64,000 nt of DNA from Dryococelus australis. Taxonomy: Eukaryota > Arthropoda > Insecta > Phasmatodea > Phasmatidae. This document shows, one piece after another, positions 1-10,177 of the stretch (its first letter is position 1; every line of letters begins with the position of its first letter). The translations under genes and the position numbers were made by a program. Under the pieces are notes generated by a model. It was not told the origin of the DNA and made no database searches. It saw only the letters and a list, made by a program, of their open reading frames with translations. The stretch covers positions 273,762,900-273,826,899 of the forward strand of contig CM056993.1 of the NCBI GenBank assembly GCA_029891345.1, given 5' to 3'.

Positions 1-571
1 CACAGTTTGTGCCGCACAAGCTGACAGATGATAAGAAAGACCACCGAATGGAAATCTCCGGAGATTTCACTACCATGCATGATCAGATCCATCCTATCTA
101 TGAAACACTGTCACATGGGGATGAGATCTTGTACTATCAGTTTGATCCAGAATCAAAGCACCAATTGATGGAATGGTACCGCCTGCAAAGATCCAAGGTC
201 AAGACAGTGTTTATTGCCTTCTTTGACAACGATTGCATCATCCAGAAGGAATTTTTTCCTGCAGGTCAAACAGTAAATGCCACATTCTATAAGCAAGCTT
301 TGAAATGGTTACTCCAATGCACAGGACTGGAAAGTGGATGTTGCTGCACAATAACGTGCCTGCAACTTCTGGCGCCTGCGAACTTCTTTCTGTTTCCCCA
401 TCTGAAGAGCGTCGTGAAATGCACACATTTTGCTTCAGTAAGGCAATCCAGCGAGGTGTGATAGCAATTCTGCGACCTATTCCTTAAGAGGCCTTTGCAG
501 ACAGTTTCCAGAAGCATTATGAACAATGCCAAATGTGTCTTGTAGCAGATGGCAATTACTTTAAGGGCCAA
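1..571 (+). pseudogene. mariner-like transposase, C-terminal part, broken
   Basis: The reading frame from about position 9 resembles the middle and end of a mariner-family transposase, a DDE/D enzyme that cuts and pastes its own transposon. Seen: PHKLTDDKKDHRMEISGDF near the start, then a region ending in FPAGQTVNATFYKQAL, which is typical of the mariner catalytic domain. Near 300-310 the frame shifts: the LLHNNVPA motif is read in the frame starting at 305, NFFLFPHLK in the first frame again, and the last stretch (FQKHYEQCQ ... GNYFKGQ, stop at about 571) in yet another. At least two frameshifts make it non-functional. The 5' part lies outside the window. A line resembling a mariner terminal repeat (around 627-650, gtttttagacacattttgta) may mark the 3' end, but this is weak. 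Confidence 0.85.
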
Positions 572-887
572 TAAAGGTCAGTTGTTGGTATATTCTGTAA
601 TTGTTCTTTTCTGATACCATTCACCTAAGTTTTTAGACACATTTTGTATACCATTCCATTAAAAAAAATTTTAAGTCTGCAGAGCTTTCGCTACAAGAAA
701 AATGGTAACCACAGTTAGATATCAAATTTGTAATATTAATGCAGGCTTATGTTAAGGATTATTATTATTACATTTAACGTATGAATATAATTAAAATAAT
801 TTGTGACAAATTTTGTTAATTGCATTAATATTTCTCTCTGCATAGTTACACCTCAAAATATGAAGTATTTTTAATACAGTAAATGTA
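572..887. other. AT-rich non-coding stretch
   Basis: No gene is visible. The first 80 bases are probably the 3' untranslated end of the mariner relic; the rest is simple AT-rich sequence. TA at 886-887 is the target-site dinucleotide of the Tc1-like element that starts at 888. Confidence 0.6.
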
Positions 888-899
888 CACTGACGTGAC

Positions 900-1713
900 A
901 AAAGTCATGGTGTACCCTTCTAATAACGTGTAACGTGAATAAGTGCAGTAACTCGACATGGCATGGACTCCACAAGTGGACAGAAGACCTCTGAAAAGAT
1001 GTTAAGCCATGCTGTCTGAATAGCTGCCCAATGCTCTTTGAACCAGTCCTTGTCATCCGCATCCCAATGAGACGGCGCATTATCCTGATGGAACATCCCA
1101 TTGCTGTCAGGAAAACTGAAGTCCAGGAACAGCTGTAAATGGTCACTAAGGGAGTTTTGTAGCGGTTACCATTGAGTTTTGTGTGTACATGGACAAGTGA
1201 ACCCAACCCATGTCATATGCACACACCCCACACCATTACGGAACCACCGCCAGCCTGCACGGTGCCTTGTTGACAACTGGGATCCATGGCATCATTGGGT
1301 TTGCGCCATACATGAACTCTGCCATCAGCCCAAAACAACCTGTATCATGACTCATTGGACCAGGCCACATGTTTCCAGTCCTCCAGGGTCCGATTAGCAA
1401 CCTCACAAGCCCAAGTGAGGCATTGTACCCAGTGTCGTGCTAACAGAGGTACTTTTGTGGGTCTTCTGCTTGTATATCCTAAGGAAGCTAATGCACATTG
1501 CGCAGATCTGCTAGATACACATCTGACACCTCCTGCATTGAATATGGCTGTGATTTAAGCAAGTGTTCCTGCTCTGTTAGCACGGAAAATTATACACAAC
1601 CTCCGCCGGTCATGATCATCAAGTAACTTTGGACGGCCACTGCGTTGTACACAGTGGATCATAATGCTTTGATTTTGATATTCCCTATACACACATGACA
1701 CCGTGGATCGAGG
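900..1713 (-). pseudogene. Tc1-like transposase, helix-turn-helix end and DDE domain
   Basis: Read on the minus strand from about 1713 downwards. Visible first is the second DNA-binding helix region (IPRSTVSCVYREYQNQ, then RSGRPKLLDDHDRRRL), then a stop near 1555. The DDE domain follows in pieces: LEDWKHVAWSNES near 1360, then DGRVHVWRKPNDAMDPSC and GGGSVMVWGVC near 1210-1310. In Tc1 enzymes WSDES carries the first catalytic Asp; here the residue reads as Asn and the next codon is a stop. The last third (below 1200) is scrambled by frameshifts, although the nucleotide sequence still reaches the terminal repeat. Clearly dead. Confidence 0.8.
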
Positions 1714-4700
1714 AATACTGTTACGGGGAGGGGTGGGGGAATTAGCTGGCAAACTAAAAAAAGTAATAATTCAACTTCATTATACTCGGTGACTCAACTA
1801 ATTGTTACTGGGAGGAATTGAAAATAGAGAAACTTATATAAGCAATACTGAAAAACCAATACTGGGTGACTCCAAATCAAATTGTTAAAAAGGGGAACAG
1901 ATCATAGCCAATGAATATGTAAATATCCGAAAGTGTAGTCCCTGAAATCATAATAAACCTGTTACATAAAAAAAATAAGAAATACACTCTTTCAGAGAGC
2001 GTGAGTGCTTGCCTCCGCCACCTGTACAAAACAGGACAACTACATATCTCTTGGCAAGTATGAAGCCCTGTAAGAACAATAATAACTGAAAAGCTTTTGG
2101 CCATTTGAGTGTACTGAGTTTTTGTATTTAAAGTAAAAACATAGTTTAGAAAGTGAAACGAAAAAATAAAAGGGAAGGGGATAAATGGAAAGGAAGGGGC
2201 GGGGACTAATACTAGCTTTGCTGTGAGAAACACAAGGACAGCTTCATGGTCGTTAGTGCAAATGAGGGTGTATTACAAGGTGTGTAAAGTTACTGACACC
2301 GATATATACTTAAAAAAACTAGCAAGTACCCATAACCTAAAAAAAAACAACAAATCAACCACATTACTCTTTGGTGAGAGCGAGATAGGATATCTGTTAC
2401 AGGGAAAGTCAATTGTGTTTTAACAAAATAGTAGAACATGGAACACCGAGTTTTCAAATTTAACATCAGGTTTTTATTAGTAAAAATAATAAACAACAAG
2501 AATAAAATTTAAATCAATTAAACAACAAGTAAACAGTAAATAAAATAAAACTATAATATGTTACGAACAGTTACCATTTAGTAATTAGTTGTGAGTATAA
2601 AAGAAAAATGACACTTCAACTCAAAAATCAGACTGAAAAATATACAAATAGTTTACAGTTCTGTTTAAATAAAACTAAGGAAAACACTTTATAACCTGAC
2701 GCCGTCGGGTGAGACACAAGATGAACGATGACACAAATACTTACTGGTAATTTGGGCGCCAGCGGTGCTTCCCAATCACTACACTATTGAGACTCAGGAT
2801 TCTCAGGGATGCTGTGGGTTCTGTGTGTCCGTCTCACCCATGCGTACTTACAAACACGTAGGCAATATTAAACTTTTACTAAACATCACTGAAAATAAAC
2901 ACCGAATAAAATATATGTGGCTAGGACACTGTCACTACTGAATAAAAGAATTAAGTTCACCGTAGACTTGTTTTTATTGATATTATTCATACATATCAAC
3001 GTACCAATGAAATGATTATCTCGGTCATGACTAGCCAATTTCGCTTGGGTGTTCCCTAGCCCGTAATTAATCTAGCGCACGCCTAGGTGGATGATCTCAC
3101 CGAGGTGCGTGAAAGCACATCCTTCACAAGGGAAGAGGGCCAACAGCCACTAGGGTGGACTGTCAGTTTTTCCCTGAAGACAGGACACTGTGAATTACAA
3201 ATGAAAACCCTTAATACATATTAACACATGTGATTACTCTGCATCATTAATGCAAACTTGTCGGGGCTCGTCCTCCAGCACGTAGGTAGTGTGGTGACGG
3301 CCTATACACAGAGCCGGCTAGGATGGGAATAATTGCAAACGTATACTAATTACAAAATTTCATAGACCCTTGAATGATACATGAAATAAGATGGGACATG
3401 AGATGAATATTCACAATAAACACACATGTGTGAAAACAAGTTTAGATGGTGCGGATGCTGCTGAATGAAGTTCGTAGTGGACCACGTGGTGCAGGTGAAA
3501 TTGAAATATTTCTGTGTGGAAACTGCAAACTAAATTCAGATAAAATATTATTCTTGTTGAGAAAGTGATTCTCTTTACGATTAGAGTGGTTACAAGCTTG
3601 TAACATGCCTGATGGTGGTAAAATCAAACATTAACGTGATTGCGTGGTCAAGTACAAAAAGCATTAATTTACATGAAAAATATATTGAACCCTGAATAAA
3701 ATTGGCATAGAACCCTGAAATAAATTATTGCACATATGATGTCACATAAATAAGCTCTTAAAACGCAATGATGGAATATACAAAGACTTGACTTCGGTCG
3801 GTCACGTGGTTATACGCGATGTTGCCGTAAAATATTCAGACACGAAAATTACCCTCAAATACATACATAAAAACAAAGCTCTTAAAATTGCCTGTATCAA
3901 TAATGCAGAAGTTACAATGAAATGCCATAAACATAGGCGGATAGCACCTGATTCAAGTTGCGCGGGTCGCGTGACCTCTCCGACATCTTTCTCCTCCTTC
4001 TCGATTAAGTTAAAATTGCCACAAGGGCGCAAGAAATTAATAAAGCGGAAGCATAATGCTGGGGAAAATGTCTGGCAAAAACATACGCAAGCAAAGGTTA
4101 ACCGGTAAACTAAATTAACTATGGAAACCTAAATCAGTGAACAAAAGTTGTAGTGCGTACGTGACAGTGTCTTACCTCGCCAGCTCTCCTCGACAGACTA
4201 TCCAGATACAAGCGTCGCATGGACCTACCATGGCCGCTTACGTGGTTCACATAAGCGGAAGTGCTATGCACGCAGAGTAAAATATTTTATATTGAAAATT
4301 AAATAAAATATTGTTTTACATTTCTATAATTTTCTTATGAATTTCAACATTATTTTAGCGTCTCTTTATGACAGCATTCATGCCGGAATATTAAGTGTTC
4401 TTAATACCGGTGCCGCAGGCACTTTGAATTTTATAACCAAACAATTAAAAATTAGTGCAAACACTTTAAAACATTTAAAGACAAATTAAACATTGCAAAT
4501 ACAAGAGAACACATTTGACACTGGAAATAACATTTATATGAAAGTTCAAATTATCTGCCTCTTTGCATATGTGCGCGACACGTGACACGTGAGCGCCGTT
4601 ATGGGCTCTAACGCCGCTGGCTGTTAGCCGGCGTCAAACATTTTCGTTGATTTTATGCGTTGAAACACAAATATGTAATTAAAATAATAAATTATGATGA

Positions 4701-6029
4701 ATTGTTAACCTAAATGAATGCCTTTTAGTCAAGCACAAATAATTTAATATTTACATAAAAATAAACATTAAGTATGAAAACACTGAAAAAGAGAAAATAT
4801 TTTGGCAGAGGCTCGTAGGCCTCTTTAAAAAGTCATTAAAGTACTATTTGGAGTTCCAAAATAAATTTTTTTTAACTATTACATAAACTCTTGCTTTTTT
4901 TTTGTTCCATATTTTTGACTAGTGGGATTTTTATGTCAAAAGGTTAGTTAGTTTCCAACCTCAAAGATAATCACTGCATGAATACATGGAAAGTCATCAA
5001 TGAACAATAAGTGGGTATTTACTTCTCCAATTCCAATTTTAATTTTCATTTATATAAAAAGGGATTGGCCAGAACATTTATTAGCAATATAAAAAGGTGA
5101 AGTTGAATAAAGCTTTGGACATAAACAATCACTAGGGGTGTAGTTAGCAAAATTACAGTTGTTATTTACGTGTTACTTACGACAAGAAACAGAGTACTTT
5201 AGTAACCTAGTGCCAACTTCAAGAACTTGTCTTCAATACCACCTCTGCGCAGAAGAATTACTAGTTTTTAATTTTGGGAAGTAAAATAAATTATTCCTCA
5301 CTTAAGTAGCATCAGTTGTAACTTCTAGCAAAAGAAAGCCACAACTCATTACAACAGTGTAACATTGCAATCTTCAGCCCACACTTTCGGAGCCATGTAT
5401 GTAACATGGCAAATGTCAGTTACATGTTAAAGTGGCACCTCTTACATGAGGTCGCCACTCCGGAATTTCTTACATTATGTGACAAAAGTCTTTAAACTAC
5501 ATCTCTCCTCCCCGGTAGTTTTAATAATGCGGATTAGTACAGGGCAAGCGTCCCATAGTTTGATACACGCAGCTCTCCTCACTCCTCCAAATGAGGCTAA
5601 AAATAACATCTGGTCGGGGCTTGCGACCTCCTATTGGCTGAAACTTACATTACTACACAGGTTTCAAAACACAAACTGCTGATGGCATAACAACTTGAAA
5701 CACAGCATCGCAGTAAAACTGATAAAGCTCTTACTTCTACTTGTGGCATGAAAGAAAAAGTTAAGACTATTACAATCACTGACAAACAAAACTGGGGATT
5801 TTAACTAAAAGTTAAATGAAAAAAACAATTATAAAAGCAATTAAAATCTATATAAACTTCAATGCTACAACAGGAACACATCATCATTAGAACTCTTATC
5901 TATTTACGAGAGGAGCTTTTAGCCAAATACCTTAGCAGAGCACTGCCATGACTTCTCCCTCTCTCGACGAAGTCTGTTATTGTATTACTCTACTCTAACC
6001 CCTAAAAATATGACTATTTAAATGCTAGG

Positions 6030-6069
6030 CTGGAGCATTTTTCCTGCAAAGCAGAGAAAAATGCTCCAG
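6030..6069. repeat. perfect 14-bp hairpin
   Basis: ctggagcatttttc (6030-6043) is followed by 12 bases and then its exact reverse complement (6056-6069). It lies inside the 5.5-kb insertion. The arms do not extend into a stem long enough for a typical microRNA precursor. Confidence 0.7.
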
Positions 6070-6107
6070 TAAAGCAAAAAAACTTGGAATAAAATATTTA
6101 TCACATC

Positions 6108-6467
6108 ATGACGATTCTCCAGCGGCCTCCTCTGGACCGGTCCTCACACACATCCATCCGCTTCGACAGCCAGCCTTCAGTAAACATGGCACACCTGGCC
6201 TCGTCTGACGTCGTGGCTCACGGCATTCTGGCCTTCAGCCAGTCAGAGCACTCCGCAAACACATACGGTCGCTCGCAAACACAGGTTCAGCACAAAGTTA
6301 ACCCTTTTTACTCCGGAGGATCCTACAGTTTGTCTGCTATACGCAGCACGAATCCTGTTCTCTTCCCCTGCCAGGTCCTACAAACTCACAGCTGCCAACT
6401 CGAAAAAGTCTCCGTCAGTAACAGCTCAGAGAACTTAGGGGCACACGTGCACCTCAAAAATAGATAA
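6108..6467 (+). CDS. open frame of 119 codons, unrecognised
   Basis: An ATG-started open frame in the most GC-rich part of the 5.5-kb insertion. I do not recognise the product. It is rich in Ser, His and Gln with no clear hydrophobic segment or known motif. It may be chance: the region is simply low in stop codons, and the opposite strand is similarly GC-rich and could be part of a terminal repeat or a promoter-proximal region. Low confidence that it is a gene. Confidence 0.15.
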   Translation: MTILQRPPLDRSSHTSIRFDSQPSVNMAHLASSDVVAHGILAFSQSEHSANTYGRSQTQVQHKVNPFYSGGSYSLSAIRSTNPVLFPCQVLQTHSCQLEKVSVSNSSENLGAHVHLKNR

Positions 6468-7257
6468 GCGATGACGTCACTTTACTGACACAGTGGCGAA
6501 GGAAAACATGCACAGCTGCGGCCGTTACGAAAGAAAAAGATGAGACTGATCTCGGCTTGAAGTTGAAAAACATGTCCAGCATTGACTAGAATTTTCTTGA
6601 ACTAGAATTTTCTTCAACTAACTTCAGTAGTATTCCCGGGAAGGCAAAATGAATGACCTAATATCTTATATCCAAACCTTTTAAAATAATTTAAAACCCA
6701 TCCTGAACAAGATAAAATTATGAGACCTGAACCCCTGACAAAAAGTAAAAAGAATTATAAATTACTTCCAAGACAAAAGATTAAAGGTATCTGTATAAAA
6801 TGTAAAATATTAAAAATAAAAAAAAAGTGAAAAATGGCACTGTAAGTTAAGAAATCCAAATAAAAACATTACTACTCTGTTGAGGTTAAGAGGATCCTTA
6901 GTACATGATCAACAAAACAGAAAAACTGCTTTCCAAAATTTATAACCAAAATCCGAATTAATAATAAAATTTCTACATAAATAATTTTCAGAACACCACA
7001 AAGAAAGACTTATCCAAAAAAAAAAAAAACTCTAACCAAACCCAAATAACCTAAAATCTTAAAACCCAAATGAAAAATTCTAAAATAAATGCATCCTAAC
7101 AAAAAATAAAGAACTTCCCAGAGAAATTAGGGGCTTCTGAATAAAAAAGAAGAGGGGTAGGCCTACATGAAGGAAGACTGAACTACACCAGGAGCTGATC
7201 CGAACAAAAAAAAAAACTTTTAGAAAAAAAAATCAAGATGATTTTCTCCCTCATCAC

Positions 7258-7437
7258 AATATTGAAAGTCTCCACAACTTCTGAAATTAAATGTCCTATC
7301 CTTCTGGCACCCACAGTCATGCCCCATTCAAACTCTGATAACTCATGTCGCATTGCCACGAGCATGTAAACAACAGTCAATCCGAATGACGCGACCACTT
7401 GTTCACAATTGAAAGACAGGTTTAGGCCATGCAATGT
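7258..7437 (-). pseudogene. Tc1-like transposase, N-terminal fragment
   Basis: Minus-strand frame containing HELSEFEWGMTVGARRIGHL and ISEVVETFNI, the first helix-turn-helix of the same transposase whose remainder lies at 900-1713. The reading frame runs into the 5.5-kb insertion immediately after FNI. Between this fragment and the right terminal repeat (7486-7508) there is about 50 bp of short 5' leader. Confidence 0.8.
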
Positions 7438-7768
7438 CGTTCTGCAGTGGTGGCATCACAAGTCATTCACTTACATAGTGCTATCCCATGACTTTTGCCA
7501 TGTCAGTGTATTTTCATTTAAGCTGCTTATTTGATGTGAAATTCAGGAGTTTGTCTGAACTGGTGATTATTACTTCTGTGACCAATCACATGTCAGTTTT
7601 TGTGGGGAGGAAATTGTGAAGTGGAGCTTTGGGATGTTTGACTTTTGGATGGTTTGTCTTGTTGGATATGACGAAACCCACAAGGCCTACTACGGGTGTT
7701 GTCTTCGGTTACATTTTCAATCTTTAGTATAGTTTGTGTTAGTATTTTGGTACATGATTAACTTGCAG

Positions 7769-8006
7769 ACGGCAGAAATGTTGAAAGTGAAAGGACTGGC
7801 AGACATGCCGGAGCAGAGTTTGGGTGGCTCTATGTACATGTCCAAGTCTCTGAGCGTATCGTCAGATAAGGCAGAGCTATTTGCATCAGGCGAGATGAAC
7901 TGGTCATCTTCTGAGCTTCCTCGCCGTAGCGCCTCGCCAATGTCTCCATCGATGCGAAGGAAAAGACTTAGGAAGTCTTCAACAGGTTCTGGCTCAGGGT
8001 CCACAG
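7769..8006 (+). CDS. BTB/POZ transcription factor gene, internal exon A
   Basis: The exon is bounded by an acceptor (ttaacttgcag before 7769) and a donor (ACAG then gtttgt at 8007). It begins in phase 0 and ends in phase 1. The first residues, TAEMLKVKGLADMP, match the helix that closes the BTB/POZ dimerisation domain and leads into the linker of insect BTB proteins such as lola, tramtrack and broad. The remaining 60 residues are rich in Ser, Arg and Pro (RRSASPMSPSMRRKRLRKS), a likely nuclear-localisation and phosphorylation linker. The last base plus the first two of the exon at 23355 give an intact Asp codon. These proteins bind DNA in the nucleus through zinc fingers coded further downstream. 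The exact family member cannot be decided. The preceding BTB exons are not in the window. Confidence 0.75.
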
Positions 8007-8909
8007 GTTTGTAAAGTTTTATTTCCTTTTGAGTTTACTTTTAAACGCTGTTCACGATAAAGTGAGCACTTTTGAAATCAACCTTAGAAAATGTCACTGC
8101 ATATATTTCAATGGGTGCACTGAGTGACATGCACCCGGTAAAGTTGGTAATGATGGATACAAAGTAGTTCTGTATGGTAACGTTGAATAAAAAGTGTTAG
8201 GTAACCATTTGTGATAATTTAAATGATATCTTCCACTTTCTGTGTGTGAGGTTTTTTTTTTATGCCTCAGTGTGTAAAGATTAGCAGATTTATAAAATGT
8301 TTACTTTTCTAATAATTTCACAGTTTCACTTGACAGACGCATGAGTAAAGTGATGAGGCCCATGGCAATGTTAGTTTTACATAAGGTGGAAGAATACGCA
8401 ACATGCCTACAAGTAGATCTTAAGCAGGGCTTTCAAAAGTGCTGCTTTATTGTGAACAGCATATAGTTCTTACTCGGCCATATTTTGTAGTTCAGTAATG
8501 TAAGTGTTGAACTTTAAGAAATTATCTTTGATACTCTATGCATACTCTGCATGGGTAATTCCTTATGAAATCATCAAATAAAAGAATGGAAGTTGTACCA
8601 TTTTTGATTTTGATAAAAATTGTTCCTATATGTTCCTATCCTCATGATGAAAGAAAAACATTTATTTAGATTTTTACCTACAACAAGTTGATGATGGTAG
8701 CCATTTTCCATATGCACTGCAAGCAAATGTCACAGATTTCGGAGGTTTACGCAACTAACTGTAACTTTTTTTTTAATAAGTCACTTATTGTGGATTTTTT
8801 AGTGTAATTTAAAAGTTTACATATGATGTTATTGCACTGTTTATTTATATTATAAAAAACAGTTAGTATTTTCAAGAAAGCATCTATCTGCTTTCAGCAT
8901 TCTGATGAC
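8007..8909. other. intron sequence, no recognised feature
   Basis: First part of the first visible intron of the BTB gene. AT-rich, with no coding frame of interest. Confidence 0.6.
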
Positions 8910-9345
8910 TGTTTTACCCCACTTTATACCCCACCCTGCTTCACCAAAGTTGCATTTAGAGATCTGATCTTTTGTTTACTTAGTGTCTACATGTAAAACA
9001 GTGTGCAACATCAATTTTATCTGGGTTGAAAACTTCCTTCCTAGAAAAAAATAGTCTTCAACTTGGGGAAAAAAAATTTAAAATTTGCTGTTTTCGAAGT
9101 GAAAAAACTTACGTGGGGGATGAAATAAAAATGTTAGTTTTATTTTGTATGAAGGATACTCTGGATTAATAGCTATAGAGCACAAGTTGTGCCATCCTGT
9201 TATCTTCACCCCTGTTGAGTACATGGACCTTTGAAAAAACAAAAAAAAATTGATTTTTAAATTTAATCTATTGTGCATTATATAATCCTACTTTATTCTG
9301 AATGTGATTAATTGAGATATGTCAAATGAATGCAAATTTGAATTA
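8910..9345 (-). repeat. dispersed repeat, inverted partner of 18560-18990
   Basis: Shares many short blocks with the reverse complement of 18560-18990. Examples are agagatctgatcttttgt near 8960 (reverse complement near 18930), tttatctgggttgaa near 9017, and attatataatg near 9276. Similarity is interrupted by indels. Because a minus-strand transposon gene ends just above it (9600), this is probably that element's 3' tail. Confidence 0.6.
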
Positions 9346-9599
9346 CCTTTTCTTTAGTTGAAGAGTGTGCCAATATAAGTTTTCTTCTTGCTGGCAAGTA
9401 ACCTCAAAATATCAAAAACACTTTTACACATAACAAATACCTAATCACTGCACAAGTTAAATCATTATTGCTGTGGTACCAGTAAATTCAATTTTACTGG
9501 TATGTCTACATTTTAGTCTTCTTTTTGTACGTTAACAATTCAATTTTTGCTCTATTTACAGTCACTGTTTGTACACTTATACTAATATTTGCAATTTAC

Positions 9600-10172
9600 A
9601 AACTCTATGTTTATGCAGCAATGTTACTGTTTAGTATGTGTCATTCTCTCTATGAAAGTCACTGATAACATTTTACTCAGTTTGTTGCTTATGTTGTGTG
9701 ATGGTACTGTCTTGTATTGGGAATGGTTTCAGCTTCTTGAAATCATCTTTCAAGTAACTTCTATTCACAAACAAGATCATCTGACGGCACAAAGAAAAGT
9801 GTTAGGCCAGAAATTTTGCTTGAAAAAAATTTGAAAATTTCTTGTGGACATACAATATGGTTTTCAGTGGTTCTCTGGAAATTAGCCTTTGTCAAAAGAG
9901 GTTTAACTTTAACTCTGGCACCATGTCACAAACTTTTGCCATGTGATGTGGCAAATAAATATCATTCAGCAGACAGACCAAAATCATCTTTATGCGTAGC
10001 CAGGTTAACAAAAATTTTTGTTTTTATTTTGAGCAGCTGAATCATCACTGAAATAATAAACCTTTGTCCAGTTGGGAAATCTATCTTTTAAATGTTGAAG
10101 CAGAACTTTCTGAAAGGTGTGAACAGCTACAGTGTTATGTGTCAAATAGTTGCTGACAACACAAAAGGTTTG
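9600..10172 (-). pseudogene. unrecognised transposon-associated gene, C-terminal half
   Basis: Minus-strand frame containing HNTVAVHTFQKVLLQHLK and FPNWTKVYYFSDD, followed after frameshifts by a degraded stretch down to about 9600. I recognise the pattern as a protein that recurs in arthropod repeats, with a conserved Y-F-S-D ... Q-x-K-N block, but I cannot name the family or its reaction. It continues the protein whose N-terminal half is at 12248-12913; the two are separated by the insertion at 10178-12242. Stops and at least two frameshifts show it is dead. Confidence 0.55.
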
Positions 10173-10177
10173 ATGCG

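Larger units (their letters stand above)
1719..7257. mobile_element. 5.5-kb unclassified insertion inside the Tc1 element
   Basis: The Tc1 transposase frame stops at FNI on the right (7262) and resumes at IPRSTVS on the left (1713). The 5-base sequences at the joints, aatac (1714-1718) and aatat (7258-7262), look like a target-site duplication with one mutation. The insert begins tgttacgggg and ends tcatcac. No polymerase, integrase or transposase is recognisable and I could not find matching long terminal repeats. A lysine-tRNA-type primer-binding sequence on the minus strand (2744-2761, TGGCGCCCAA) hints at a retroelement, but its position fits no LTR I can see. The interior is AT-rich with some CpG-containing patches (3.0-3.3, 4.1-4.3, 4.6 and 6.1-6.5 kb). 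Confidence 0.6.
888..7508 (-). mobile_element. Tc1-like DNA transposon split by a 5.5-kb insertion
   Basis: The two ends are inverted copies of each other. The left end reads cactgacgtgacaaaagtca from 888. The right end (7486-7508) reads as the reverse complement with about 21 of 23 bases matching. TA flanks both ends (886-887 and 7509-7510), the usual Tc1/mariner target duplication. The transposase is coded on the minus strand, with its N-terminus near 7350 and the rest at 900-1717. The two parts are separated by the insertion at 1719-7257. Removing that insertion would leave an element of about 1.1 kb, shorter than intact Tc1 elements (about 1.6 kb), so some internal sequence is also missing. 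Confidence 0.85.
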
